Shown here piece by piece: positions 52,667 through 62,311 of a DNA stretch of 64,000 nucleotides. Position 1 is the stretch's first letter; the number at the start of each line of letters is the position of its first letter. This DNA is from Actinokineospora baliensis (GTDB taxonomy: Bacteria; Actinomycetota; Actinomycetes; Mycobacteriales; Pseudonocardiaceae): positions 2,356,001 through 2,420,000 of the forward strand of contig NZ_JAFBCK010000001.1 in assembly GCF_016907695.1 (NCBI RefSeq), given 5' to 3'. A model generated the notes under the pieces. It worked only from the letters and a program-made list of their open reading frames with translations. It did no database searches and had not been told where the DNA came from. The translations under genes and the position numbers were made by a program.

Positions 52667-53857
52667 ATGGCCCGCCTCGCGCAGACCGCCGGACTGACCG
52701 ACATCCAGCGGGAGATCCTGGCCACGGTCAAGGACTTCGTGGACAAGGAGATCATCCCGCACGCGCAGGCCCTCGAGCACGCCGACGCCTACCCCGCCGA
52801 CATCGTCGCGGGCATGCGCGAGATGGGCCTGTTCGGCCTGACCATCCCGGAGGAGTACGGCGGCATCGGCGAGTCGCTGCTGACCTACGCCCTGGTCGTC
52901 GAGCAGATCGCCCGCGGCTGGATGAGCGTGTCCGGCGTGATCAACACCCACTTCATCGTGGCGCACATGGTCAAGCAGCACGGCACCGAGGCGCAGAAGC
53001 GGCACTACCTGCCCAGGATGGCCACCGGCGAGGTTCGCGGCGCCTTCTCCATGTCCGAGCCCGACCTCGGTTCCGACGTCGCCGCGATCAAGACCAGGGC
53101 CAGGCGCGACGGCGACACCTACACCGTCGACGGCGCCAAGATGTGGCTCACCAACGGCGGCAGCTCCAACCTCATCGCACTGCTGGCCCGCACCGACGAG
53201 GGTGCCGAGAAGCCGCACCAGAACCTCACCGCGTTCCTGGTCGACAAGCCGGAGGGTTTCGGCGAGGTCGCGCCCGGCCTGACCATCCCCGGCAAGATCG
53301 AGAAGATGGGCTACAAGGGCGTCGACACCACCGAGGCGGTCTTCGACGGCTACCGGATCGGCGCCGACCAGGTCCTCGGCGGCGCGCCGGGCAAGGGCTT
53401 CGCGCACATGATGGACGGCGTCGAGGTCGGCAGGGTCAACGTCGCCGCCCGCGCCTGCGGCATCGCGATCCGGGCGTTCGAGCTCGCCGTCGACTACGCC
53501 CAGCAGCGGCGCACCTTCGGCAAGGCCATCGTCGAGCACCAGGCGATCGCCTTCAAGCTCGCCGAGATGGCCACCAAGGTCGAGGCGGCGCACCTGATGA
53601 TGGTCAACGCCGCGCGGCTCAAGGACTCCGGGCAGCGCAACGACGTCGAGGCGGGCATGGCCAAGCTGCTGGCCAGCGAGTACTGCGCCGAGGTGACCCA
53701 GGAGTCGTTCCGCATCCACGGCGGCTACGGCTACTCCAAGGAGTACGAGATCGAGCGGCTGATGCGCGAGGCGCCGTTCCTGCTGATCGGCGAGGGCACC
53801 AGCGAGATCCAGAAGACGATCATCTCGCGCGGCCTGCTGCGCGAGTACGGTGCTTGA
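52667..53857 (+). CDS. Acyl-CoA dehydrogenase
   Basis: A 396-aa FAD flavoenzyme oxidising acyl-CoA to enoyl-CoA. AFSMSEPDLGSDVAAIKTRA and KMWLTNGGSSNLIALLART (cut as MWLTNGGSSN) bind FAD and substrate. RRTFGKAIVEHQAIAFKLAE and the catalytic region IHGGYGYSKEYEIERLMREA, then IGEGTSEIQK, complete the pattern. ATG 52667 follows AAGGGAG. The catalytic Glu is expected in YEIERLMREA. It stands alone, close to the HpcH pair, suggesting short or branched acyl-CoA metabolism. Confidence 0.94.
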   Translation: MARLAQTAGLTDIQREILATVKDFVDKEIIPHAQALEHADAYPADIVAGMREMGLFGLTIPEEYGGIGESLLTYALVVEQIARGWMSVSGVINTHFIVAHMVKQHGTEAQKRHYLPRMATGEVRGAFSMSEPDLGSDVAAIKTRARRDGDTYTVDGAKMWLTNGGSSNLIALLARTDEGAEKPHQNLTAFLVDKPEGFGEVAPGLTIPGKIEKMGYKGVDTTEAVFDGYRIGADQVLGGAPGKGFAHMMDGVEVGRVNVAARACGIAIRAFELAVDYAQQRRTFGKAIVEHQAIAFKLAEMATKVEAAHLMMVNAARLKDSGQRNDVEAGMAKLLASEYCAEVTQESFRIHGGYGYSKEYEIERLMREAPFLLIGEGTSEIQKTIISRGLLREYGA

Positions 53858-53914
53858 TCTCTCCCACCACCCGCCCCCTCTTCCCCGCCCGGCATCGTTC
53901 CCGGCTCCCGGTGC

Positions 53915-53934
53915 CCGGTTCCCGCCTGAACCGG
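53915..53934 (+). terminator. Small hairpin after the acyl-CoA dehydrogenase
   Basis: CCGGTTC (53915-53921) pairs with GAACCGG (53928-53934), a 7-bp stem and 6-nt loop. Confidence 0.4.
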
Positions 53935-53981
53935 ACGAGTCGGATTAGCACGGCAGGGAACTGGTTGGCAGGATGGGGGCC

Positions 53982-54509
53982 ATGACCGGTGCGTTCTCCG
54001 GCCCTGGACGAGCGAACCAGGGTCTGCCCAAGGTCCCGACCCCGCCCAGCGGCTGGCCGATCGGGTCCTACGACACCTACCAGGAAGCCCACCGCGCGGT
54101 GGAGCACCTGGCGACGAGCGAGTTCCCCGTCGAGGAGGTGACCATCGTCGGGGTCGACCTCATGCTCGTCGAGCGCGTGATCGGGCGGCTGAGCTGGCCG
54201 AAGGTGCTGGGCACCGGCGCGCTCTCCGGCGCCTGGTTCGGCCTGTTCGTGGGGCTGCTGCTCGGCCTGTTCAACCAGCAGCAGGCCTCCTTCGGCCCGA
54301 TCCTGGTCGGCCTGGGCATCGGTGTGGTGTTCGGTGTGGTCTTCGCCGCGGCCGGGTACGCCAGCACCCGCGGCCGCGGCCGGGAGATCGCCTCGGCGAC
54401 GCAGTTGGTCGCCGGGCGCTACGACGTGCTCGCCCAGCCGCGCAACGCCGAGCGGGGCCGTGACCTGCTGGCGAAGCTGTCGATGCGGCCGAACGGCGGC
54501 ATTGGCTAG
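53982..54509 (+). CDS. General stress protein 17M-like membrane protein (Rv1234-like)
   Basis: A 175-aa protein. An N-terminal GSP17M-type domain (GSYDTYQEAHRAVEHLATSE, EEVTIVGVDL) is followed by two membrane spans (LSGAWFGLFVGLLLGLF and VGLGIGVVFGVVFAAAGYAS) and a short basic tail. ATG 53982 is preferred with CAGGAT 6 nt upstream; ATG 53973 is in frame. It precedes lpqY as Rv1234 does in M. tuberculosis. Function unknown. Confidence 0.87.
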   Translation: MTGAFSGPGRANQGLPKVPTPPSGWPIGSYDTYQEAHRAVEHLATSEFPVEEVTIVGVDLMLVERVIGRLSWPKVLGTGALSGAWFGLFVGLLLGLFNQQQASFGPILVGLGIGVVFGVVFAAAGYASTRGRGREIASATQLVAGRYDVLAQPRNAERGRDLLAKLSMRPNGGIG

Positions 54510-54664
54510 GCCGTTCGCGCGTCGAATTGCGGGCCGTGATCACCGGATTTAGTTTCAGGTGACCCGGTCGCGGGTACCGAGCTACCCGCGTGACGGCGCA
54601 CGTCGAGGTGCTAGCTCGTGTCGGTCGGTCTCCTCGGCGTGTCCCGTCGGAAGGAGGTCGGACG

Positions 54665-55945
54665 ATGGGGCGTGCTCATCGGATACCCGGCCGCCGAGGA
54701 CGACGCCTGCGAGCGGCGCTGTGCGCCGCTGTGATCGCTAGCCCGTTGGTGGCGGCATGTGGTTCGGACAGTGGCGGGATCACCGTCAACGTCTACTACT
54801 CCACTGAGGAGAACTTCGACAAGGTCGTCGCCAACTGCAACGCGGCGGCGGCCGGGCGGTACACCATCGCCCTCAACGTGTTGCCGCGCGGCGCCGACGA
54901 CCAGCGCGAGCAGATGGTGCGCCGGTTGGCGGCTGGCGACACCGACATGGACGTGCTGGGCCTGGACGTCACCTGGGTCGCCGAGTTCGCCGAGGCGGGC
55001 TGGATCAGCGAGTGGACCGGCCAGGACAAGGCCGACGTCGAGGACGGCACCCTCGCCGGGCCGCTGGCGACCGCGAAGTGGGAGGACAAGCTCTACGCCG
55101 CGCCGAAGAACACCAACGTGCAACTCCTGTGGTACCGCAGCGATCTTGTGCCGACCCCGCCGAAGTCGTGGGGCGAGATGCTGGAGCAGGCGCAGCGGCT
55201 CAAGGCGGAGGGCAAGCCGGGCGGCATCCTGATGACCGGCGCCCAGTACGAGGGCCTCGTGGTGCAGTTCGCCACGCTCACCGCCGGTGCGGGCGGCAAG
55301 ATCCTCTCCGACGACAGCACCCGCGCGGTGGTCGACGACGGCGCGGTCAAGGCGCTGGAAGCGTTGCGGGACTTGGCGAACTCGCCCGCGGCCAGCCCGT
55401 CGCTGTCCAACGCCAAAGAGGACAACATCCGGCAGGAGTTCGAGTCGGGCAAGAGCGCGGCGTTCCAGTTGAACTGGCCGTTCGTCTACGCCTCGATGGC
55501 CAAGTCCAACCCGGACCTGGCCAAGGTGTTCAAGTGGGCGCCCTACCCGGCGATCGACCCGAGCAAGACCGGGACCGCGACCCTCGGCGGGTTCAACCTC
55601 GCGATCAGCTCGTACTCCCAGCACAAGCCGGAGGCATTCGAGGCGGCGAAGTGCTTGCGCAGCGCGGAGAACCAGAAGTACTCGGCGATCAACTCCGGTG
55701 TGCCGCCGACCATCGAGTCGGTCTACGACGACCCGGAGATGGCACAGCCGTACCCGATGCGCGACGCGATCCTCGACGAGCTCAAGAACCCGGCCGTGCG
55801 CCCGATCACCCCGGCGTACCAGAACGTCTCCACGCTGATCTCCACCATCCTGTCCCCACCGGGGGCCATTGACCCCAAGGCCACCGCGGCGAGGTTGCGC
55901 ACGGAACTGCAGGACGCTCTCGACTCGAAGGGGGTTCTGCCGTGA
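54665..55945 (+). CDS. lpqY: Trehalose-type ABC substrate-binding lipoprotein LpqY
   Basis: A 426-aa family 1 sugar-binding lipoprotein. The Arg-rich signal peptide ends in LVAAC with the lipid cysteine at residue 32. The body has the periplasmic-binding pattern ([33 protein letters not shown] and [13 protein letters not shown]). ATG 54665 has AAGGAGG 9 nt upstream. Together with the three overlapping genes downstream it matches the mycobacterial LpqY-SugABC trehalose recycling system by order and position. Direct sugar specificity is not shown by sequence. Confidence 0.86.
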   Translation: MGRAHRIPGRRGRRLRAALCAAVIASPLVAACGSDSGGITVNVYYSTEENFDKVVANCNAAAAGRYTIALNVLPRGADDQREQMVRRLAAGDTDMDVLGLDVTWVAEFAEAGWISEWTGQDKADVEDGTLAGPLATAKWEDKLYAAPKNTNVQLLWYRSDLVPTPPKSWGEMLEQAQRLKAEGKPGGILMTGAQYEGLVVQFATLTAGAGGKILSDDSTRAVVDDGAVKALEALRDLANSPAASPSLSNAKEDNIRQEFESGKSAAFQLNWPFVYASMAKSNPDLAKVFKWAPYPAIDPSKTGTATLGGFNLAISSYSQHKPEAFEAAKCLRSAENQKYSAINSGVPPTIESVYDDPEMAQPYPMRDAILDELKNPAVRPITPAYQNVSTLISTILSPPGAIDPKATAARLRTELQDALDSKGVLP

Positions 55946-56832
55946 AGACCGTGACCGACGGCAAGAAGGCCGAGCGCAGGCTCGGGTTGTGGCTATGCGC
56001 GCCTGCCGCGCTGGTCATGGTCGCGGTGACCGCCTACCCGATCATCTACTCGGTGTGGCTGTCGCTGCAGCGCTACGACCTGCGGTTCCCCGCCGAGCGC
56101 GAGTTCGTCGGGATCGAGAACTACGTCACCGTGCTGACCAACTCCTACTGGTGGAGCGCGTTCGGGGTCACCACGCTGATCACGGTCATCTCGGTGGCCA
56201 TCGAATTGGTGCTGGGCATGGCGTTGGCGCTGGTGATGCACCGGACGCTGGTCGCCCGCGGTCTCATCAGGACGGTCGCGCTCATCCCGTACGGCATCGT
56301 GACCGTGGTGGCCGCGTTCTCCTGGCGCTACGCCTGGGACGACAACACCGGTTACCTGGCCCAGCTGTTCGCCCCCGACGCCGCGCCGCTGACCCAGCGG
56401 GCCTCGGCGCTGGGGATCATCATCCTCGCCGAGGTCTGGAAGACCGTGCCGTTCATGGCGTTGCTGCTGATGGCCGGTCTGGCGCTGGTGCCGGAAGACC
56501 TGCTCAAGGCGGCGTCGATGGACGGCGCCGGGCCGTGGCAGCGGTTCACCAAGGTGATGCTGCCGGTGATGAAGCCCGCGATCCTGGTGGCGCTGCTGTT
56601 CCGCACCCTGGACGCGTTCCGCATCTTCGACAACATCTTCGTGCTCACCAGCGGCGCGCAACAGACCGGCTCGGTGTCCATGCAGACCTACAACAACCTG
56701 ATCCGCGGCTTGAACCTGGGCATCGGGTCGACGATGTCGGTGCTCATCTTCATCGCCGTGGCCGCCATCGCGTTCCTGTTCGTGAAGGTCTTCGGCGCCG
56801 CCGCGCCCGGCAACGACGGGGGGAAGCGCTGA
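55942..56832 (+). CDS. sugA: Trehalose ABC permease SugA
   Basis: A 296-aa six-span permease of the MalF type. [20 protein letters not shown] is the first span, and the EAA loop is [20 protein letters not shown]. The GTG start overlaps the lpqY stop (GTGA) and the stop overlaps sugB (TGATG). The spans form half of the channel. Confidence 0.9.
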   Translation: MKTVTDGKKAERRLGLWLCAPAALVMVAVTAYPIIYSVWLSLQRYDLRFPAEREFVGIENYVTVLTNSYWWSAFGVTTLITVISVAIELVLGMALALVMHRTLVARGLIRTVALIPYGIVTVVAAFSWRYAWDDNTGYLAQLFAPDAAPLTQRASALGIIILAEVWKTVPFMALLLMAGLALVPEDLLKAASMDGAGPWQRFTKVMLPVMKPAILVALLFRTLDAFRIFDNIFVLTSGAQQTGSVSMQTYNNLIRGLNLGIGSTMSVLIFIAVAAIAFLFVKVFGAAAPGNDGGKR

Positions 56833-57665
56833 TGGCCACCACCGAGAGCGGTGCCAAGGTCCGGTGGGCCCTGATCGACGTCGTCGTGCTGGTCTACGCC
56901 CTGGTCCCGGTGCTGTGGATCGTGTCGCTGTCGTTCAAGACCAAGGAAACCCTGGCGGACAAGAACTTCATCCCGCGCGAGTGGACCTGGCAGAACTACG
57001 CCGACATCTTCACCACCAACCAGTTCCTGCGGGCGTTGCTGAACTCCGTGGGGATCGCGCTGATCGCGACCCTCATCGCCGTCGTGCTCGGCACCATGGC
57101 CGCCTACGCCATCGCCAGGCTGGACTTCCCCGGCAAGCGGGCGCTGGTCGGGGTGTCGCTGCTGATCGCGATGTTCCCGCAGGTGTCGTTGGTGACGCCG
57201 CTGTTCGAGATGGAGCGCTCGCTCGGGCTCTTCGACACCTGGCCGGGGCTGATCCTGCCCTACATCACCTTCGCGCTGCCGCTGGCGATCTACACGCTGT
57301 CGGCCTTCTTCCGGGAGATCCCCTGGGAGCTGGAGAAAGCGGCGAAGATGGACGGGGCGACCCCGGCGCAGGCGTTCCGCAGGGTGATCGCGCCGCTCGC
57401 CGCGCCAGGGGTGTTCACCACGGCCATCCTGGTGTTCATCTTCTGCTGGAACGACTTCCTGTTCGCCATCTCGCTGACCTCGACGACCTCGTCGCGGACC
57501 GTGCCAGCGGCGCTGTCGTTCTTCCAGGGGTCCTCGCAGTTCGAGGACCCGACCGGCACCGTCTCCGCCGCCGCGGTGGTCATCACGGTGCCGATCATCC
57601 TGTTCGTGTTGTTCTTCCAGCGCCGCATCGTCGCGGGGCTGACCTCGGGCGCGGTGAAGGGCTAG
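56832..57665 (+). CDS. sugB: Trehalose ABC permease SugB
   Basis: A 277-aa MalG-type permease. [19 protein letters not shown] starts it and the EAA loop is [20 protein letters not shown]. The ATG overlaps the sugA stop by one base; sugC follows after 3 nt. It pairs with SugA in the membrane. Confidence 0.9.
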   Translation: MATTESGAKVRWALIDVVVLVYALVPVLWIVSLSFKTKETLADKNFIPREWTWQNYADIFTTNQFLRALLNSVGIALIATLIAVVLGTMAAYAIARLDFPGKRALVGVSLLIAMFPQVSLVTPLFEMERSLGLFDTWPGLILPYITFALPLAIYTLSAFFREIPWELEKAAKMDGATPAQAFRRVIAPLAAPGVFTTAILVFIFCWNDFLFAISLTSTTSSRTVPAALSFFQGSSQFEDPTGTVSAAAVVITVPIILFVLFFQRRIVAGLTSGAVKG

Positions 57666-57668
57666 GTC

Positions 57669-58850
57669 ATGGCTGAGATCGTTCTGGACAAGGTCACCAA
57701 GCGGTACCCCGACGGCGCGCTCGCCGTGTCCGATGTGGACATCACGATCGCCGACGGCGAGTTCATCATCCTGGTCGGGCCCTCCGGCTGCGGGAAGTCC
57801 ACCACGCTGAACATGATCGCCGGTCTCGAGGACATCACCGACGGCGAGCTGCGCATCGACGGGCAGCGGGTCAACGAGCGGGCCCCCAAGGACCGCGACA
57901 TCGCCATGGTGTTCCAGTCCTACGCGCTGTACCCGCACATGAGCGTGCGGGAGAACATGGCGTTCCCGCTGCGACTGGCCCACGTGGACAAGGAGACGAT
58001 CAACAGCAAGGTCGAGGAGGCCGCGCGCATCCTCGACCTCGGGCAGCACCTGGACCGCAAACCGGGCAACCTGTCCGGCGGGCAGCGGCAGCGGGTGGCG
58101 ATGGGGCGGGCGATCGTGCGCGACCCCAAGGCGTTCCTGATGGACGAGCCGCTGTCCAATTTGGACGCCAAGCTGCGGGTGCAGATGCGCACCTCGGTCG
58201 CCAAGCTGCAGCGGCGGCTGGGCACCACCACGGTCTACGTCACCCACGACCAGACCGAGGCGATGACCCTCGGCGACCGCGTTGTGGTGATGCGTGGCGG
58301 ATTGGTGCAGCAGATCGGCTCCCCGCAGGACCTCTACGACCAGCCGGTCAACCTCTTCGTCGCGGGCTTCATCGGCTCGCCGTCGATGAACTTCCTGCCC
58401 GCCACCCTGGAAGGCGGCAGGCTGAACACGCCGCTGGGCGCCGTCACGTTGACGGACCGGATCCGGCGGCTGGCGGAGTCGGCGAAGGCGCCGCGCAAGG
58501 TGCTCGTCGGTCTGCGGCCCGAGCACTTCGAGGACGCCGAACTGCTCGACGACACCGAACGCGGCCGCGGCGTCACCTTCACCGCGACCGTCGAGGTGCT
58601 GGAGTCCATGGGCTCGGACAAGTTCGCCTACTTCCCGGTGGAGGGCGAAACGGCGACCTCGGCCGAACTCGACACCCTGGCCGCCGAGACCGGCTCGACC
58701 GAGATGACCGACAGCGGACCCCAGATCGTCACCCGCCTCGCGGCCGCCTCCACCGCCACCGAAGGCGCCCCCGTCGACGTCTGGTTCGACCCCGACAAGC
58801 TCCACCTCTTCGACCCCACCGACGGCCGAACCCTCACCCACGTCAAGTAA
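57669..58850 (+). CDS. sugC: Trehalose ABC ATPase SugC
   Basis: A 393-aa MalK-type ATPase. Walker A is [10 protein letters not shown], the signature is LSGGQRQRVAMGRAIVRDPK and Walker B ends DEPLSNLD. A C-terminal TOBE regulatory domain is present (SPSMNFLPATLEGG; LVGLRPEHFED), with an unusually long insert (ETATSAELDTLAAETGSTEM) before the end. This completes lpqY-sugABC. In mycobacteria the system recycles trehalose released during mycolate transfer. Confidence 0.93.
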   Translation: MAEIVLDKVTKRYPDGALAVSDVDITIADGEFIILVGPSGCGKSTTLNMIAGLEDITDGELRIDGQRVNERAPKDRDIAMVFQSYALYPHMSVRENMAFPLRLAHVDKETINSKVEEAARILDLGQHLDRKPGNLSGGQRQRVAMGRAIVRDPKAFLMDEPLSNLDAKLRVQMRTSVAKLQRRLGTTTVYVTHDQTEAMTLGDRVVVMRGGLVQQIGSPQDLYDQPVNLFVAGFIGSPSMNFLPATLEGGRLNTPLGAVTLTDRIRRLAESAKAPRKVLVGLRPEHFEDAELLDDTERGRGVTFTATVEVLESMGSDKFAYFPVEGETATSAELDTLAAETGSTEMTDSGPQIVTRLAAASTATEGAPVDVWFDPDKLHLFDPTDGRTLTHVK

Positions 58851-58901
58851 CCCGATCGGGGCTGTGCACAACTTCGCGCACGGTCCCGGACTTTCTGTCA
58901 C

Positions 58902-58950
58902 CTTGATCCCCGTCGAGCGGCTCACCGGGAGCCGCCCAACGGGGATCAAG
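58902..58950 (+). promoter_or_regulatory. Two-stem hairpin abutting the next Shine-Dalgarno
   Basis: CTTGATCCCCGT (58902-58913) pairs with ACGGGGATCAAG (58939-58950); inside it GCGGCTC (58917-58923) pairs with GAGCCGC (58929-58935). The last G of the stem is the first base of the GGAG ribosome-binding site of the next gene. It can terminate sugC transcription and may also mask or stabilise the following start. Confidence 0.75.
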
Positions 58951-58959
58951 GAGTTTTCG

Positions 58960-59307
58960 GTGCTGTTGAGGGTTGTTGTGCTGAGCCTGGTCGCGGTGTT
59001 CGGCCTGGCCGCACCGGCGAGCGCGTCGGTGTCCGTTCGGTGCGATCGGGGCGAACTCTGCGTGTGGTCCGGCTTGGCCTTCCGCGGCGAATCCGGCCGT
59101 CTGGGTGTGGGGGCCGTCGCGGAGGGGGAGTGCCTGGTGCTGGGCCGGGAGACGCGGTCGTTGGTGAACCTGCTGCGGAGGGAGGTGACGGTGTACGAGT
59201 CAGCGGAATGCGCCACGGCCGCGGACTTCACCACGTACCCGGGGATGGGCACCTACGTCCCGGCGACACCGTTCGTGGTCCGCGCGATCCAGGTCTGGCC
59301 AGCGTGA
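58960..59307 (+). CDS. Secreted peptidase-inhibitor I36-like small protein
   Basis: A 115-aa exported protein. The signal peptide VLLRVVVLSLVAVFGLAAPA ends at SAS. The mature part has CDRGELCVWSGLAFRGESG, the typical N-terminal repeat of I36-type/beta-gamma-crystallin-like small secreted proteins, and further Cys in EGECLVLG and SAECATAAD. GTG 58960 has AAGGAG 6 nt upstream. Inhibitor activity is not shown. It is separated from sugC by a strong hairpin. Confidence 0.7.
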   Translation: MLLRVVVLSLVAVFGLAAPASASVSVRCDRGELCVWSGLAFRGESGRLGVGAVAEGECLVLGRETRSLVNLLRREVTVYESAECATAADFTTYPGMGTYVPATPFVVRAIQVWPA

Positions 59308-59665
59308 TGGCTGGGTTCTGCTCGCGGGGTGTGGCCGTTTGCCGTGGGGTGCCAATCGGCTGGGCGGCGGATCGGAGGTGGTGTGGCTGGCCGTGGTCGG
59401 GATGAGGGTGGGGCGCACCGCTGACCGGCTTCCGCCTCTGCGGGTTGAGTTGCCCGGGCGGTCCATCTCCTGGCTGTGCGGCACATCCCGCGGCTCGACG
59501 GCGACGGCGTTGTGTGGCTTGAGGGCGCGCATCGACTGCCACCAGGTGGCTTTGCCCACCGTCTCGAAGACGGCGTCCACCCGCCCGGGCAGGCGGGCGT
59601 CGGACTCGAAGGTGTCGTGTGTGCCCGGCTCGGCGACCAGGGCCTGCTTGGCCTCGGAGCGGCCT

Positions 59666-59880
59666 GCCACTGACGGCTGCACCGTCTCCGCGGGAGCGCT
59701 CAGCTGCATCGTGGGCACCCTGGCGCCTGGGCTGTCGTTCATCGCCGACGTGGTGCTGGGTGTGGTCGCCGAGTTCGTGGCGCCCACGTTCTCGATCAAC
59801 ACCGCCGCGTCGGTGACCGCGCCGGACCCGGCCGCCTCGTGCACCGATCCACTGGGCACGGTGGTCGATCCCACTCGCTG
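59666..59880 (+). pseudogene. Remnant of a DUF11 repeat protein
   Basis: In one frame GCTVSAGALSCIVGTLAPGL, then NTAASVTAPDPAASCTD match the end of a DUF11 domain, as found in large surface proteins. The frame carries no signal peptide, repeat partner or plausible start, and the sequence on either side is not protein-like. The surrounding 59308-60068 otherwise shows no gene. It looks like decay of a surface-protein gene. Confidence 0.45.
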
Positions 59881-60068
59881 CCGCGCGTGGGAATCCGTCG
59901 ACGGTGGCGCCACCGTCCATCGCGGGCCGCCACTGCGCTGGTGCGGTTCGGGCGGTCTCGGGTGGGCCGGGTGGTTGCCCGTTCGGGCAGGGATCGTGCT
60001 GGGTGGTTATGTCCGGCTGGTGGGGTTCGACGTGGATAGGAGGTGATCTTTTCCCTGCATAGGGGGCG

Positions 60069-61040
60069 GTGCGCGTGGCGTCCGAGGTGGTCGGTGAGGG
60101 TGCTGAGCGGGACTGGTCGGTGCCGGTTGAGGGGCGGCACCCGGCTTCGGCTTGGCGGATGTCGGTGGTGGAGCGGCTGCAGCGGTTGCAGGCCGAGATC
60201 GACCACCGGGGCGGCGATGTCCCGCGGGCCGTGCACACGGCCATGGGGATCGCGGCGCGGGCGGTGCTGCTGAAGAGTTCCTTACCCCGGTGGTACTCCG
60301 GGGTGAACTTGGAGCGGGCGTGGCGCGCGGTGCACCTGGCCGACGAGGTGCTGGTCGCCTCCAGTCCGGACCTGGTCGGGCGGATGCCTGCGATCCGCGC
60401 GACCGTCGCCCGCAAGTTGTCCGCCAAGGACGCCAGGGTGAAGGCGCTGGAGCCCGCCGTCTTTGACGGGTTGGCGGCGTCCGCGCAGCGGGAGGTCGTC
60501 CTCGCCGCCCTGCGCGCGGCGCACCAGGCCTCGCACGACGCGGCGACGGCGGTGCGCAGCCTGCGGAACCGGATCATCCTGTTCGGCTTGCTGCTGCTCG
60601 GGATCAACCTCGCCGTCGGCTGGTTGACCGCCTACCACGAGCACATGCTGCCGCTCTGCCTCACCAGCGGGTCCACCACCACCTGCCCCACCGGCGGCGC
60701 CACCCCCACCAGTGGCGACGTCTGGTGGCTGCAGCTCATGGGGATGCTGGGCGCCTCGATCGCCGTGGTGGTCCTGCTCCTGCGCACCAAACCCAGCGTC
60801 GTCCCCTACACCCTGACCCCGTACCAGGCCCTCGTCAAAGTCCTCCTCGGCTCCATCCTCTCCGTGATCGGCGTCCTGATCCTGCGCGCCGGTCTGCTCA
60901 CCGACGTCGTGACCAGTCAGGCCGCGCTGCTCACCTTCGCCCTGGTGCTCGGCTACTCCCAGCAGGTGGGCACCCGCCTGCTCGACACCTTCGCCGACCA
61001 GGTCGTCCAACGCGCCCAACCCTCGGCCACCACCGAATAG
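60069..61040 (+). CDS. Membrane protein of unknown function
   Basis: A 323-aa protein. A helical, soluble N-terminal half (SVVERLQRLQAEIDHRGGDV; ERAWRAVHLADEVLVASS) is followed by about four spans (IILFGLLLLGINLAVGWLTA, LQLMGMLGASIAVVVLLL, LVKVLLGSILSVIGVLILRA, LLTFALVLGYSQQVGTRLLD). GTG 60069 is used; GTG 60075 is an alternative. No motif is recognised. It ends 2 bp before the convergent ParB-like gene. Confidence 0.75.
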   Translation: MRVASEVVGEGAERDWSVPVEGRHPASAWRMSVVERLQRLQAEIDHRGGDVPRAVHTAMGIAARAVLLKSSLPRWYSGVNLERAWRAVHLADEVLVASSPDLVGRMPAIRATVARKLSAKDARVKALEPAVFDGLAASAQREVVLAALRAAHQASHDAATAVRSLRNRIILFGLLLLGINLAVGWLTAYHEHMLPLCLTSGSTTTCPTGGATPTSGDVWWLQLMGMLGASIAVVVLLLRTKPSVVPYTLTPYQALVKVLLGSILSVIGVLILRAGLLTDVVTSQAALLTFALVLGYSQQVGTRLLDTFADQVVQRAQPSATTE

Positions 61041-61042
61041 CG

Positions 61043-61882
61043 TCAGTCGCGGGTGCGCAGGGTGGTGAGCACGCTGTCGTCCCAGTTGTGGGAGCGGATC
61101 AGGCGGTAGCGCTCGCCCACGGCCCAGAGGTAGACCTCGGCGTTGGTGCGGTCGGTGGCGATGCCCGCTTGGCGGACCATCTCGACGACCGGGGTGAACT
61201 CCTCGGTGTGCCAGCGGGAGGCCACCGTGGGGCGGTCGAGGAAGCGCTGTTCGTCCTGCATCAGGCGGAAACCCCAGGCTTCGACCGCTTCGCTCAGTTC
61301 CGCGTAGTCCCACGGGTCGGTCAGGCTGATCGTCGCCCGCGCCGCGGGGTCGAGGGGGACGCGGTCGAGGAAGATCCGGTGGAAGTCCTTGGTGATCAGG
61401 TCGCCGCGCAGGCGGATGCCGGTGGCGGGGACCCGGGTGGTGATCTGGGTGACGACCGCGTCGATGGTCCCCAGGCCGAGGGCGTGGGCCACGGACACGC
61501 GGTGGTGGCCGTCGACGACGAAGTGGAGGTCGCCGATGCGGTAGAGGTCGACCGGTGGGGTCGGCTCGCCGCGGCGGGCGGCGCGGGCCAGGCGTTCCCA
61601 CCGCTGCCGCGACTGGGCGGACGTCGGCCGGAAGCGGCGGTCGAACTCCCGGCCGCGGTCGACGCTGCCGACGATGGAGTCCAGGGGGACGACCTGCCTG
61701 CCCAGTCGCCGTTCGCCGGTGCGGCCGAGGGCGGCGACGACCTCGTCGAAGGGCAGCATGATGTTCACGTCGTCGGGTTCTCGGCGCAGCCACGCGCCGA
61801 GCCGGGCCAGCACCTGGCCGCGGCGCGCCCGCAGGAAGTCGTACTCGGCGTCGGCGGCGGGGAATCCGGTGTCACGCGGCAT
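61043..61882 (-). CDS. ParB-N-terminal-like domain protein
   Basis: A 279-aa protein. VDLYRIGDLHFVVDGHHRVS, then VAHALGLGTIDAVV is the ParB/sulfiredoxin-like nuclease-fold motif. RRFRPTSAQSRQRWERLARA precedes it. There is no HTH or ParB C-terminal domain, so it is not a partition protein. ATG 61882 has GGGAG 6 nt upstream; longer in-frame starts run through the intergenic region and are rejected. Similar actinobacterial proteins are uncharacterised. Confidence 0.75.
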   Translation of the reverse strand: MPRDTGFPAADAEYDFLRARRGQVLARLGAWLRREPDDVNIMLPFDEVVAALGRTGERRLGRQVVPLDSIVGSVDRGREFDRRFRPTSAQSRQRWERLARAARRGEPTPPVDLYRIGDLHFVVDGHHRVSVAHALGLGTIDAVVTQITTRVPATGIRLRGDLITKDFHRIFLDRVPLDPAARATISLTDPWDYAELSEAVEAWGFRLMQDEQRFLDRPTVASRWHTEEFTPVVEMVRQAGIATDRTNAEVYLWAVGERYRLIRSHNWDDSVLTTLRTRD

Positions 61883-62234
61883 GGCTGGCTCCCGGGATCT
61901 GCGGAGGCCCCCAGTCTTCTCCCCTGATCGGCCGCCCGCACACTGCGCCGCCCGGGTGAAATCGGCGGGTGCGGGCACCGCGTCTGGGTGGGCGTCCGCG
62001 GTCCGTTTCCGGACTGTGGCTGGGGAACGGGTGACGTGCGCCGCCCGCGCGTGAACGCTCGGTAACCTGCCGTTCGCGCAGGGGGCCGTGACCTGTGGTC
62101 GGGCTGTCGTGCTCGGCTGGTACGAAGATGCGCACACCGGGCAACTTCCCGGTCTCGTTCGGTATCGATGCGGGTGTCGGGAACGAGGAGTGGTGGGAAG
62201 GGAACTGTCGGTGTCCGGCGCGCGTCCAACCGGA

Positions 62235-62240
62235 TAGCGT
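62235..62240 (+). promoter_or_regulatory. Candidate -10 box of the WXG100/PPE-like gene
   Basis: TAGCGT lies 71 bp before the start codon. The gap 61883-62311 shows no gene. Confidence 0.35.
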
Positions 62241-62311
62241 GATCGTCGAAAGCGATCGTCCGCGGGGCGCAGGGGAGCGGTGGTCCGGTCAGCCACCGAG
62301 GGGAGCGAGCG

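Noticed and set aside
59228..60607. 459-codon minus-strand frame
   Set aside because: It runs across a real membrane-protein gene and a decayed region; its product has no recognisable domain.
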